Notes: generated by a model not told the origin, from the letters alone. Shown: positions 49,608 to 58,897, counted from the stretch's first letter. The stretch: 59,414 nucleotides of DNA from an uncultured Verrucomicrobiota bacterium (GCA_949287395.1 CASEFZ010000036.1:1-59414); one strand, 5' to 3'. Numbers and translations: made by a program.

Positions 49608-51455
49608 TTACAGTATTGCCCCGGACGAGGTCTTGACGTCTATCAGCGCGGGCCCGTTGTTTGAAAAGGCCTGCGCAAGCACGCCTTCAAGGGAATCGAA
49701 TTTTTCCACGCTAAACCCTTCTGCGCCGCACGACCTTGAAAATTCAGCGAAGTTGGGGTTCAAAAGAGAAGTTTCCCACACCGGCATATGCGCGTTTTTT
49801 TGCTCGGCTGAAATTTTGGCAAGCTGGCTGTTGTTGAAAACCACGCATTTGATGTTCATTTTATATTTGGCAACCGTTGTCCACTCTGCCAAGTACTGCC
49901 CGAGGCCGCCGTCCCCCACAAGCGCCACAACCATTCTGCCAAAAAACGGGGAGTCTTCCTGGCGCGTTGCGCACCACGCCCCTATTGCCGAGGGAAGGCC
50001 CACCCCAATTGAGCCCAAATAAAACGACAGCAAAAAGCGCTGTCTTTTCGATTCAAAGCAACGCCCCACGGTGTAGGCAATGTTTCCCACATCCACCGAG
50101 ACTATCGCGTCGCCTGGAACGTGCTTGGACAGCACATCGCAGAGTCCGCTGGGGCTGAGTTCACCGTCTTTGCTTTGGCGCGCCCTGCTCAATTTTTCCC
50201 CGCGCCAATCTTTCCAAGCCGCCGCTATTTGCGATTTTGCATCGGGTTGCGAAGGGAAATCTGGAAGCGAGCTTAGCAGCGCGCCGAGAGTTTCAGCGCA
50301 GTCTCCCACCAGAGCGATGTCCGTGCTGTGGCGCGCGCCCATTGCGCGCGGGTTGCGGTCTATCTGCACAACGGGCTTGTCTTTAGGCACGCCGGTGTGC
50401 CTTGAAAATCCAACCCCGGCGGCGATAACGCAGTCGGAGCGTTCCATCATGGCGTTTGCAACAGCGGTTCCGCTGAGGCCCGTCACGCCGCACGCGAGCG
50501 GGTGGGAGTCTTCAATAAAGCCTTTGGCCCTGTAAGTGGTCATTATGGGGGCGTTCAGCTTTTCGGCAAGGGCCTTTGCCTGTTCCATGGCATTGGCACA
50601 GCCAAGCCCAACCAAAATTACCGGCCGGGACTTTTTGCAAATAAAACTTGCGGCGGCTTGTATGTCTTGCGCATTGGGGGCCGACGGAACCTCGCGCGGT
50701 GGATCTTGAAGGTTTTTGCCGGAAGGGAAGTTTGCTTTTTGAACCTGAATGTCGTCGGGGGCAATTATGTGCGATACGGAATTGTTCTGTACGCAGTTAA
50801 GCCACGCACGGCGCCCCGCGTCGAAACAGTCTGTTGATGCAAACAGTGTTTGCGAATAGGCGTCGGCGCATGAAAAGGCCTTTTGCAAATCTATTTCTTG
50901 AAAAAGATTTGCGCCTATCTCGGCCGACTTTACCTGGCCGGTTATGGCTATCGCCGGTGCGGAATCCAAGTTGGCGTCGCACATGCCTGTAATCATGTTT
51001 GTGGCTCCGGGGCCTGCTATGGAAAGGCAAGCGGCTGGCTTGCCGGTAAGTTTCCCATAGGCCGCGCACGCAAACGCGGCGGCGCCCTCGTGCCTGATGC
51101 CGACAAAGTTTAGCTCTCCTTTGGCGGCGCGCCTTCTGAAGGCGTCGGCAATGCCGAGATTTGAATGCCCAACCATGCCTATTACCCAGCGCAGGCCGGA
51201 TTGAACAAGCGCGTCGGCGAGGTTGTCGGAGGCCGTCTTTTGTGAATCGCTATTGCTTGTGTCCGTTTGTAAATTTTCGCTGCAAGGGGCTTGCTTTGCG
51301 CCGCCAGCATCTGAGGCATTTTCTTCAATCTGTTTGAAAGAGGCCTTGGGAACCCCGCAAACCGGGCATGTCCAGCTTTCCGGAAGTTCCGCAAACGCCG
51401 TATTCTCTTTTGATTCGTCGTATATAAAGCCGCATACAGGGCATTCGTACTTCAT
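49608..51455 (-). CDS. rubredoxin-TPP-dependent enzyme fusion (pyruvate oxidase/acetolactate synthase-like)
   Basis: Predicted 615 residues. Residues 1-45 are a rubredoxin-type iron domain: CPVC (Cys5, Cys8) and CPVC (Cys30, Cys33), with a shorter loop than classical rubredoxins. A flexible linker rich in Ser, Asp and Gln follows. From about residue 80 the chain is a complete TPP enzyme: GIRHEGAAAFACAAYGKLTG with the activating Glu, a central domain (AKALAEKLNAPIMTTYRAKG), and VGDGGLGQYLAEWTTVAKY ending in FNN, the TPP-magnesium motif. The group includes pyruvate oxidase and acetolactate synthase. A fused rubredoxin suggests that electrons leave via iron, so a pyruvate-oxidising role is plausible but unproven. 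A ribosome site AGGAAAGG precedes the start. Confidence 0.82.
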   Translation of the reverse strand: MKYECPVCGFIYDESKENTAFAELPESWTCPVCGVPKASFKQIEENASDAGGAKQAPCSENLQTDTSNSDSQKTASDNLADALVQSGLRWVIGMVGHSNLGIADAFRRRAAKGELNFVGIRHEGAAAFACAAYGKLTGKPAACLSIAGPGATNMITGMCDANLDSAPAIAITGQVKSAEIGANLFQEIDLQKAFSCADAYSQTLFASTDCFDAGRRAWLNCVQNNSVSHIIAPDDIQVQKANFPSGKNLQDPPREVPSAPNAQDIQAAASFICKKSRPVILVGLGCANAMEQAKALAEKLNAPIMTTYRAKGFIEDSHPLACGVTGLSGTAVANAMMERSDCVIAAGVGFSRHTGVPKDKPVVQIDRNPRAMGARHSTDIALVGDCAETLGALLSSLPDFPSQPDAKSQIAAAWKDWRGEKLSRARQSKDGELSPSGLCDVLSKHVPGDAIVSVDVGNIAYTVGRCFESKRQRFLLSFYLGSIGVGLPSAIGAWCATRQEDSPFFGRMVVALVGDGGLGQYLAEWTTVAKYKMNIKCVVFNNSQLAKISAEQKNAHMPVWETSLLNPNFAEFSRSCGAEGFSVEKFDSLEGVLAQAFSNNGPALIDVKTSSGAIL

Positions 51456-51630
51456 AAAAAAATCCTTTCCTAATGAATCGGGAACATTGCGCGCGTGCGC
51501 GTATCAAAACATTTTGGCAAAATGCCAGAATTGCAAGCGTTTCTTTTGTAAAGCGCATTTGAGGGAAGCTCGAAAAATTGTGTTGATAACGCGCGGGCCG
51601 CAGACAATCTGTTCAAAAGGGGTTAATTGC

Positions 51631-54600
51631 ATGAATTATAAAACATCTCTTGGCATAGACGGGAAAACCGGAAAGAATGAAGTTGGGGGCAGGGCCCTTG
51701 GCGAGTATGTCAACATGAGGCTTTCGGCTTCAGGGCTTCCGGTGTTCGGGGACGAGAGCAAGTATCCGATTCTCGAGTTCGCAAAGCCGCTTCTGGATAA
51801 TTACAGAGAGTTTGTCACCCGCCCGGAGAGCATAGGGTATTGCCCATCAGACAAGAGGGTCATGGAGTTTATGAAGGAATATCTTTGCGACGTCATTGAC
51901 GAGCGCGAAGACACGCCGGCGCTGCCCCTAAAAACGTTTATTCTCGACGTGTACGGAACCGCCCGCGCGCTGTCGCTTCCGGCGGACGCCGACGAGGCCT
52001 CCAACGAGTACGTCAGTTCCTACCGCGTGCGCCAGGGAATATTGAACAACCCTAAAAACGACCGGAGAACCACGGCTGGGGTGTTCCATGTGGCGGAGGG
52101 CGGCCTTCCCATTCCCGACGACAAAAAGGCCGTTCCGAAAAAGGTTTTTAAGAATTTGTGGAAAGCGGCTTTCAACGCTCCGGAGAGCTTGTTGGAGCTC
52201 CCGTTTACCGCCACGCAGCAGAATAGGGCGCGCACGTGGGTTTCCATATTTGTGCGTCCGGTGGTTTGCCCTCCGGTCCCAAACGGGGAGGGGGAAAAGC
52301 GCATGGACATAAGATTTTTTGCCCCGGGAGCGCTGGTGTGCAACATAGACTTTGTCGAAAGCATATTCGGCAATGCGGGCAATCCGTATCTTTCCCACAA
52401 CGACTCCACCCTGAATTGGGAGGCTTGGACGGGGCATACGGGGTGCATAGTTTTGGCTCCGCACTTAACTAAGCTGACAAAGAAAGAGCTTGGCCTGCCC
52501 TCTAAATCGGAAGCCACCCCAAGGCAGATTAGGGACGGAATGTGCTGGGAAAACGAGTGCGAACTCTACAACGACGGAAAGCCGTTTAAAGTGTGCGCCC
52601 GCGGTTCCGAGGGCGTGATAGTCACAATAATAGCCGACAACTATTTTGGATATTCCAAGAAGGAGATAAAGACCCACATAAGCTATTCGGCCAACCTTTA
52701 CGGCCAGTGCGAGGAGGAGCATAGCGGAGGCGCAATAGCCTATTCCAGCAGAGATTTGGGCGACGATTTTTATATGTCGTCGTACAAGCCGCAATCTGAG
52801 GCGACCTTCGCCGATTTGGTAAGAATTTTGGGAGACGGCATAGATGTGTTTGACGACGGCTGGGCGCGCGACAAACGTTTCCCGGAGATAATATACGTTC
52901 CGGAAGACTCTTATTTTTCCCTCAAGACGCAGACTGTTTCGTGGACTAAAGACGGAGGGGTGAAATCCATAAAAATTTTGCCGGGACAGGTGTACATATC
53001 GCCGAAGGGTTACAAAATAGAAATGTTGCGCCCGCACGAGAGCCGGCGCTGGAGGCTTGTGGGCACTGTAGAGGAGGGCGTTTATTGCCACAAGCCGGCT
53101 ACAGTTTCGGGCGGGGGAAAATCGGAGATATCGAAGGATATTTCCGACGCGATAATACACGGCGCCTCCATGGTGGTAGACTTTAAAAAAGATATAGAGG
53201 CCGTGCGGGCCATAATAGAGAAGAACTACGGGGACCGCTACAAGGACCCCAAAAACAACAAGGGGGCGGACAGCAGGCCAATACTTGACAGCCGCCGCAC
53301 GATGGGTTCTGTGGTAAAGCTTTTGACCCCGTCGGACGAATTCACCGACCAGTACAATGCGTGGCTTGCCTCCATACCTTTCCATATCCGCGAATTTGTG
53401 CTTACCCTTAAGCGCCATTACAGGCCGGAGTGGGGAAATTCCTGGCAGGACAAATTTTCGGTGGACACCATAAACGGGGCATTCGGCAATGTGCTTAAAT
53501 ACAAAAGGGCGGCGGTGTTGACATCGTACTTGCGGGTGGGGTATACCTCCGATGGCTCGTGGCGCATTTTCAGCCTGCGCAAAGATTTTGCCCCGTCGGT
53601 AAAGCTGCAGGTTGAGGACGACATTACAACGTCGGTGGTGGTGCCGGACTTCGCTGTGGAATATTTGCCGGAGGATCTCAAGGGAAGGGGAAAATCTGTA
53701 AAATTTACCGATAACTGCGAATACAGGCTGTTCCAGCGCCCCGACGACGCCGTCGTGCGCGGCTATGACAAGCGGACCGAGCGCGATATGTCTGAGAAGG
53801 GAATGTTTATTTCCAACTATCAGCCTTTGGACAGGGAGCAAGTGCGCGAAATGGTAGAGGATGTTCTGCGCTTTGAAAGCTTCACCTTGCCCATGCGGGA
53901 GAATTTGGAGGCGTTTTTGAGGGAAGAACACCCGAAATATGTTGTCTCTTCCGCAAACCCGCGCTTGGACGACGGGAAGCCGAGCAAGAACGTGCGCTAT
54001 TTGCAAAATAGGGACGATATTGTCAATCCGCGCAAATACTACATAGCCGAAGTTGGGGAGCGCCTTGCAAGGGGAATTCCTTCGGAAAAAGCCGTTCCTC
54101 ACCCGGTTTTGGCCGTGATAGCGGGGCGCAGGAACAATCCGGCTTCCGAGGGCATAAGGTCGCTTGCGGTTCACGGCCCCTTGCACTACCTTCCGTTGCC
54201 GGAGGCGTTCATGGAATTTATAGCGTCTATGACGGGGAAGTCGCCGTCAACGGTGGGCGCGGGGCTTGAGGGCGCAATGACAAAAGGGCCGTTTAATGCG
54301 CTTTCCCCGATAACAGATTTGAACAATGCGCTGGTGTCGTTTGCGTTGTGCGGATATGACGTTTGGCTAAGCAGCGCAGGATACCTTGGCCCGAAATACA
54401 AAATAGACCACGATATAAGCCTGCTTGTGCCGGAGATATGGTGCAAAATGCGCGCCTCCGAAAGGGACGCGCGCGCCCTTATCGACGGCGGAATGTTGGA
54501 GCGCTGCAAAGACTTTGAATACGGCGGGAAAAAAGTTTTGGCTTCAAGGCTTGGCTGGCGCATAACGGAAGACTTTGTGATACGCTATTTGGGCAGAATT

Positions 54601-55077
54601 TTTTCAAATCCCGGGTGCATATTTACGGAGGACATGCTAAGGCCGGAACTCCAGGATATGGACACGTTTGCCGACGGCATGGACAATATGGTTGGCGCGC
54701 ACAAGCGCGCCGCAGAGGCCTATTTCGCCGACGGGACCATAGAGGGGGCGTGCCCCCCGCTAAAGGCTCTTTTGCACATAATGAGAGACGGCGAATACGA
54801 GGGCAAAACTTTGGACGACCCGTCCATACGCGGAATGTTTGAGCGCGACGCCATAATAGGGTCGGAGTGGTACGCCGAGCGTTTGATATCGAGGCAGCAG
54901 GTTGAGACCGAGTCTATACAAAACGTTATAAACGCCTGCCAGAACGGTGTTGCTTCCGATTCTTCCGAATTGGCGGAAAAGTTGGCCAATGCCCGCGCCC
55001 GTTTAAAGTTTGTAAAAGGCATAAACTATTTGAAGTCTATAGCCGGCACATTGGGGGCGGATCCCTTTGTGATGTAG
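51631..55077 (+). CDS. PPi-dependent phosphoenolpyruvate carboxykinase (EC 4.1.1.38 type)
   Basis: Predicted 1148-residue cytoplasmic protein. ATG 51631 follows AAGGGG; the frame is open 400 bases further upstream but over the opposite gene. The size and segments such as NDRRTTAGVFHVAEGGLPIP, GNAGNPYLSHNDSTLNW, WTGHTGCIVLAPHLT, EEEHSGGA, the Gly-rich SGGGKSEIS near 492-500, and MTGKSPSTVGAG near 866 match what I recall of PPi-type PEPCK of Propionibacterium and Entamoeba. That enzyme interconverts PEP, CO2 and phosphate with oxaloacetate and PPi and is unrelated in length to ATP or GTP PEPCK. The call is from memory of the family; most databases label such proteins hypothetical. No break in the frame. 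Confidence 0.75.
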   Translation: MNYKTSLGIDGKTGKNEVGGRALGEYVNMRLSASGLPVFGDESKYPILEFAKPLLDNYREFVTRPESIGYCPSDKRVMEFMKEYLCDVIDEREDTPALPLKTFILDVYGTARALSLPADADEASNEYVSSYRVRQGILNNPKNDRRTTAGVFHVAEGGLPIPDDKKAVPKKVFKNLWKAAFNAPESLLELPFTATQQNRARTWVSIFVRPVVCPPVPNGEGEKRMDIRFFAPGALVCNIDFVESIFGNAGNPYLSHNDSTLNWEAWTGHTGCIVLAPHLTKLTKKELGLPSKSEATPRQIRDGMCWENECELYNDGKPFKVCARGSEGVIVTIIADNYFGYSKKEIKTHISYSANLYGQCEEEHSGGAIAYSSRDLGDDFYMSSYKPQSEATFADLVRILGDGIDVFDDGWARDKRFPEIIYVPEDSYFSLKTQTVSWTKDGGVKSIKILPGQVYISPKGYKIEMLRPHESRRWRLVGTVEEGVYCHKPATVSGGGKSEISKDISDAIIHGASMVVDFKKDIEAVRAIIEKNYGDRYKDPKNNKGADSRPILDSRRTMGSVVKLLTPSDEFTDQYNAWLASIPFHIREFVLTLKRHYRPEWGNSWQDKFSVDTINGAFGNVLKYKRAAVLTSYLRVGYTSDGSWRIFSLRKDFAPSVKLQVEDDITTSVVVPDFAVEYLPEDLKGRGKSVKFTDNCEYRLFQRPDDAVVRGYDKRTERDMSEKGMFISNYQPLDREQVREMVEDVLRFESFTLPMRENLEAFLREEHPKYVVSSANPRLDDGKPSKNVRYLQNRDDIVNPRKYYIAEVGERLARGIPSEKAVPHPVLAVIAGRRNNPASEGIRSLAVHGPLHYLPLPEAFMEFIASMTGKSPSTVGAGLEGAMTKGPFNALSPITDLNNALVSFALCGYDVWLSSAGYLGPKYKIDHDISLLVPEIWCKMRASERDARALIDGGMLERCKDFEYGGKKVLASRLGWRITEDFVIRYLGRIFSNPGCIFTEDMLRPELQDMDTFADGMDNMVGAHKRAAEAYFADGTIEGACPPLKALLHIMRDGEYEGKTLDDPSIRGMFERDAIIGSEWYAERLISRQQVETESIQNVINACQNGVASDSSELAEKLANARARLKFVKGINYLKSIAGTLGADPFVM

Positions 55078-55283
55078 CCTGAGCGCCGGGCAATGGCATG
55101 TTTTGTTTGGAGCAGGCTTGGCGGAAAGTTCGGACACTGCGCCGTTCCGCCTTCTGCAGACGGGGTTTTATTTGGCGGGGCTTGATGGAAAGTTTGGGCG
55201 GATGGTTTGCAAATAGGATTTTTTTTGAAAAAAATATTGACCTTGGGGGCAATTGGTATTTGATGCAGTGCTTTAAAAATTGA

Positions 55284-55359
55284 GGCTAGATAGCTCAGTT
55301 GGTAGAGCGGAGGACTGAAAATCCTTGTGTCCCTGGTTCGATTCCTGGTCTAGCCACCA
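55284..55359 (+). tRNA. tRNA-Phe (GAA)
   Basis: Acceptor stem GGCTAGA (55284-55290) pairs with TCTAGCC; the D-arm is GCTCAGTTGGTAGAGC; the anticodon loop CTGAAAA holds GAA; the T-arm carries GGTTCGATTCC. The 3' CCA (55357-55359) is encoded. All stems pair without mismatch except a G-T. Confidence 0.97.
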
Positions 55360-55364
55360 TTTTT

Positions 55365-55440
<76 letters not shown>

Positions 55441-55446
55441 CTTTAA

Positions 55447-55479
55447 AATAAAGGCTTCCCAAACCGGGAAGCCTTTATT
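55447..55479. terminator. terminator after the tRNA pair
   Basis: AATAAAGGCTTCCC pairs with GGGAAGCCTTTATT around an AAACC loop, a 14-base stem flanked by A-rich sequence on the left and ATT on the right. It can act for the tRNA transcript and, from the other side, for the small gene at 55538. Confidence 0.8.
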
Positions 55480-55537
55480 CGTAAGGGTTTAAGCGGGGCC
55501 TTGCCTCTGCGGAGGAGGCCCGGGAATACTTTGCGAT

Positions 55538-55693
55538 TTAATCGCTTTTCTCTGCAAGTGACCTAAGCGACTTAACAAATGCTCTGACTTTTTTTGCGTC
55601 GGACGGCAACAAATAAAAGTTTACTTGAGTCTTTCGTTTGTTTTTTGGGAGCTTTTTTCGCCCCGCTCCCGGGCGTTTGCCACCTCTCGGCAT
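55538..55693 (-). CDS. small basic GGKRPGAGRK protein
   Basis: A 51-residue protein that begins MPRGGKRPGAGRKKLPKNK and continues to LLPSDAKKVRAFVKSLRSL and a short acidic end. ATG 55693 is preceded by GGAGGAGG seven bases upstream, the strongest ribosome site in this part of the window. The GG-x-RPGAGRK start is known from small phage- or plasmid-type proteins and from N-termini of some terminase or DNA-binding proteins; after it comes one predicted helix, which could bind nucleic acid. It lies 106 bases downstream of the secreted protein gene on the same strand. Function is unknown. Confidence 0.65.
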   Translation of the reverse strand: MPRGGKRPGAGRKKLPKNKRKTQVNFYLLPSDAKKVRAFVKSLRSLAEKSD

Positions 55694-55799
55694 ATTATGC
55701 GTCCTCCTCCAATATTGTTATAAATGCGGCGCGGTTGCCGGTGTTGATTTCTATTCTGCGTTTGCCAAACCCCGATGGCAGTATGCGAGCGAAGCTGTT

Positions 55800-56306
55800 C
55801 TATTGGTTATTATTTATAGACTTTACCGCGGAGAGCATCTTGTCTTTGTATTCCTTCATAATGCTGTCGGCAAAATTCTTTGATGTATATTTTTGTCCGA
55901 GAAACTTGCCGCTTTTTTTGTCAAAAACAAATGCGCAAGCATCTATCTTGTCATTCCCATACTTTCTCTTTATCCCAAGTGCGGCATAGTTGGACTTGTT
56001 TGAGGCCGCCTTCCCGGTATATTCAAAAATTAGAGGCTTCCTTTGCGTAATGCTATCGGATATGACTTCGGAATAGATTTCGCCGCCAACATTCGCGAAG
56101 AATATTGCCACCACGTCTATCGGATTCATGTTTGTCACCTTAAGAATGAATGTCTTGCGCTTAAAAACATCCTTGCTGTAAGAACCGGGAACGTTCCAAG
56201 TTTCCCTGTTTTCTTTAAGCTGAACCTTTTGCTCAAGCTCGATTTGCAAAGCATTCGCAATTGTAAAACAACTCAGGGCAAGAATGAAAAAATATATTTT
56301 ATTCAT
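55800..56306 (-). CDS. exported protein of unknown function
   Basis: Predicted 168 residues with a signal peptide (MNKIYFFILALSCFTIANA). The mature part is short, with beta strands (TFILKVTNMNPIDVVAIFFAN, PLIFEYTGKAASNKSNYAAL) and a basic C-terminal helix that ends NFADSIMKEYKDKMLSAV. It contains one internal Cys and no known motif. Codon and base use are more AT-rich than in the genes around it, which suggests later arrival. The first hypothesis would be a surface or periplasmic protein. I do not recognise a family. Confidence 0.6.
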   Translation of the reverse strand: MNKIYFFILALSCFTIANALQIELEQKVQLKENRETWNVPGSYSKDVFKRKTFILKVTNMNPIDVVAIFFANVGGEIYSEVISDSITQRKPLIFEYTGKAASNKSNYAALGIKRKYGNDKIDACAFVFDKKSGKFLGQKYTSKNFADSIMKEYKDKMLSAVKSINNNQ

Positions 56307-56941
56307 AGTTCTTATGTTATATGCTATTTTTTATATGACGTCAATATATTTTTATGAATTTTGCTAAGATTATATATCGCGTTTTTATTTTATAATAAAA
56401 AGGGTTGTACATTGAAAGACCTGCCCGCGGAAAATGTGCGGCGCTGGAGGAGTTTTTATGTTCCGTAAATTACCTGGGGAAAATATAGGATTGATTATTT
56501 TGAAGATTAGCCAATAGAGAAAATCCATTGGATAGCGCTTTAAGATAGCCACAGAAATGCCGGCGTTGGGAAAAGAGCAAAGTTTATTATATTGGCGCCG
56601 GCAGGTTAACTGGGAAGCTGTTTTTCAATATTGGCATTTGTAGCGCATGGGTTAAAATAAGCAGCACTTAACATATGCGAAGTTATCCTCTTTGTACCTA
56701 TGCGGAAGACTGATTTGAACGTTCGTTCCGTTATTCATTCCGAAAACAATGGGAACCTATTGCCAGCTTGAAAGGAACTGTTCGCATTGGGAAAATTTGA
56801 TATTTTGTGTGCCTTTTGAGCGCAATAAGCGTATTTTGAGTTGGATTTGAACGGACCGAAAAAATAGGTTGTGTTCAAATTAGGACATAAGAGTTAAAAT
56901 TGGCTTAAAAAATATTCATTATTTGTTAAATGTAGGCCCAG
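56307..56941. other. AT-rich stretch without a convincing gene
   Basis: Longest gene-free interval in the window and clearly richer in A and T than the rest. A GGAGGAG site precedes an ATG at about 56458, but that frame closes after 19 codons. It could be a decayed gene or a regulatory region for the divergent secreted-protein and heparinase genes. No repeat or RNA fold stands out by eye. Confidence 0.5.
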
Positions 56942-58840
56942 ATGAGGGGTGATTTTTTTACGGGCGTTTTGCAGGTTGCCGCGTTTATGCTTTGCGCGGT
57001 GTGGCAGCCGTGTTTCGGGGCGGATGCAGGTGCTCCCTCGAAACCGGGAAATTCGGAAGAAGTTGTGGAGGCACTTCCCAAAATGGCGCCGCATCCGCGG
57101 CTGTTCATGGAGCGCGGAGCGGAACAGCGGATTTTAAAAGGCGTAAAGTCCAATCCGGAAATGTCGCGCCTCCACGACGGCGTTATAAAAACCGCTTACG
57201 ATTGGCTCAAAAAACCGCTTCTTAAGCGCAACCAAGTAGGAAAGCGCATTCTTCACACGTCTAAAGAGGCGTGCGCCAGAATGGAGTATTGGGGCTATGC
57301 CTACAGAATGACAAAAGATTTGGCCTTTGCGGAACGCGCGAAAAAAGAGATAGAAAATCTGTCGAAATTTGAGGATTGGAACCCATCGCACTATTTGGAT
57401 GTTGTTGAAATGAGCCTCGCTTTCGCAATAGCGCGCGACTGGTTCGATTCGGCCTTTGACGCCCAGACCAAAAATCTGATTGCTCGCCAGATAGAGGAAA
57501 AAGCCTTCGCGACGTTCTTTGGCAGAAAACATTTTTGGTATGAGTCGGACAACTCAAACAATTGGAACCAAATATGCAACATGGGGCTATTGTGCGGGGC
57601 GATAGCCGTTTATGACGAGTCTCCGGAGATGTCCGAAAAAGTCATAAAAGCGACGCTAAAAAGCATACGCAGGGGGTTGTCGCAGTGTTATTCCGAGGGC
57701 GGGACATACGTGGAGGGGCTGGGCTATTGGGAAGGCGGAACCTTTTTCCAGACCCTCTATTTAAACGCATTGCAGACGGCGTTTGGAACGGACTTCGGAA
57801 TGTTGAAACGCTATCCGGGCTACACAAGAAGCGCAATGTTTGCGGTGTCCATGGTTGGAGCTTCGGGGCTGGTGTACAACTTTTCGGACGACAGGGAGCG
57901 CGCGGCGGGAAGAAACCCACTGCTGTTTTGGTTCGCAAAGACAAGCGGGGATTCGTCGATCTTATACTCGCAGAGGCGCTTTTACGAGGAGGGCTTTAAG
58001 CCGGGAATGCAGCAGGACGTGTTCTCTCTAATATGGGCGCCGGATGCCGATTTTAAAAATGTCGCCCCCCCAAGAAAATTGGTTTGGAGCGACGCAGATG
58101 CAAAAAACCCGGTAGTGTTGGCGCGCACCGGCTGGGGAAAGGGCGCGCTGTTCCTCGGTGCCAAGGGCGGAAAGGCGGCGTTGTCGCACGCGCATATGGA
58201 CGCGTCGAGCTTCGTGTTCGACGCGCTTGGGGAACGCTGGGTGTTCGACTTCGGCTCCCAGGATTACAACAGCCTTGAGAAGCTCAAATTGAACATATGG
58301 GATTTTTCGCAGAGATCCGACAGGTGGAAGGTGTTTAGGTATGGCAATCTTTCACACGCGGTTGTTGTTGTGAATGGAGAGCCTTTTGATGTGAGCGCGG
58401 ACGTGAGGTTTGCAAAAATCTACGATTCACCGAAGAAAAAAGGAGTGCTCATGGACAACACCGCGCTTTATTGCGGGGCGCTGAAAAAATCTTCAAGGGA
58501 AATATTTATAGAGGATTCCAAGCGCCTGCGCGTGGTGGACAGGCTTGTGAACGGAAAGGAAAGTTCAAAAATAAGCTGGAGAATGCCCACGTGGAAGAAT
58601 GTTGAGGTTGCGGGCAAAAATTCAGCTTTAGTGGTTTCCCCAAGCGGGAAGATAATGAAGGTGAGGGCGGCTCTTCCGGAGGGATTTAAGGCGGTGGTTC
58701 TTCCGGCGGAATCCGGGAATTCCTGGGACGCCAAAAATAGGGGCAGGGCGATACTGGCCTTTGAAGGGACTCTTTCGCCCGGGCAGAATGCTTGCATTGA
58801 CGTGGCGCTGGCCGCTGAGGAGGCAAGCCGCGGAAATTAG
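56942..58840 (+). CDS. heparinase II/III-like secreted protein (polysaccharide lyase type)
   Basis: Predicted 632 residues with a signal peptide (residues 1-26, ending CFGADA). Residues 50-330 form an alpha/alpha toroid: PHPRLFMERGAEQRI, ENLSKFEDWNPSHYLDVVEM, SNNWNQICNMGLLCGAIAVY and SEGGTYVEGLGYWEGGTFFQ, with Asn, Tyr and His residues typical of heparinase II and alginate lyase folds. A beta sandwich with ALSHAHMDASSFVFDALGERW carries the second half of the active site. This is the heparinase II/III-like layout used on uronic-acid polymers; substrate unknown. It is 57 bases upstream of a paralogue cut by the window end. Confidence 0.82.
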   Translation: MRGDFFTGVLQVAAFMLCAVWQPCFGADAGAPSKPGNSEEVVEALPKMAPHPRLFMERGAEQRILKGVKSNPEMSRLHDGVIKTAYDWLKKPLLKRNQVGKRILHTSKEACARMEYWGYAYRMTKDLAFAERAKKEIENLSKFEDWNPSHYLDVVEMSLAFAIARDWFDSAFDAQTKNLIARQIEEKAFATFFGRKHFWYESDNSNNWNQICNMGLLCGAIAVYDESPEMSEKVIKATLKSIRRGLSQCYSEGGTYVEGLGYWEGGTFFQTLYLNALQTAFGTDFGMLKRYPGYTRSAMFAVSMVGASGLVYNFSDDRERAAGRNPLLFWFAKTSGDSSILYSQRRFYEEGFKPGMQQDVFSLIWAPDADFKNVAPPRKLVWSDADAKNPVVLARTGWGKGALFLGAKGGKAALSHAHMDASSFVFDALGERWVFDFGSQDYNSLEKLKLNIWDFSQRSDRWKVFRYGNLSHAVVVVNGEPFDVSADVRFAKIYDSPKKKGVLMDNTALYCGALKKSSREIFIEDSKRLRVVDRLVNGKESSKISWRMPTWKNVEVAGKNSALVVSPSGKIMKVRAALPEGFKAVVLPAESGNSWDAKNRGRAILAFEGTLSPGQNACIDVALAAEEASRGN

Positions 58841-58897
58841 CGGCATCTTGATTGCGGCGGAGCGGGTAAGAATGCTGTGTGTGAAATTGGAGGATAT

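Noticed and set aside
51223..51630. Upstream extension of the PPi-PEPCK frame
   Set aside because: The frame is open but lies over the rubredoxin-TPP gene on the other strand; ATG 51631 has AAGGGG before it and gives the family's length.
52465..54186. 573-codon open frame on the minus strand inside the PPi-PEPCK gene
   Set aside because: It runs opposite to a well-supported gene, has no ribosome site, and its product is rich in Arg, Val and Tyr in no order. It is a by-product of codon bias in the real gene.
56458..56517. 19-codon frame after GGAGGAG
   Set aside because: Too short to support as a gene without conservation data, although the ribosome site is good.
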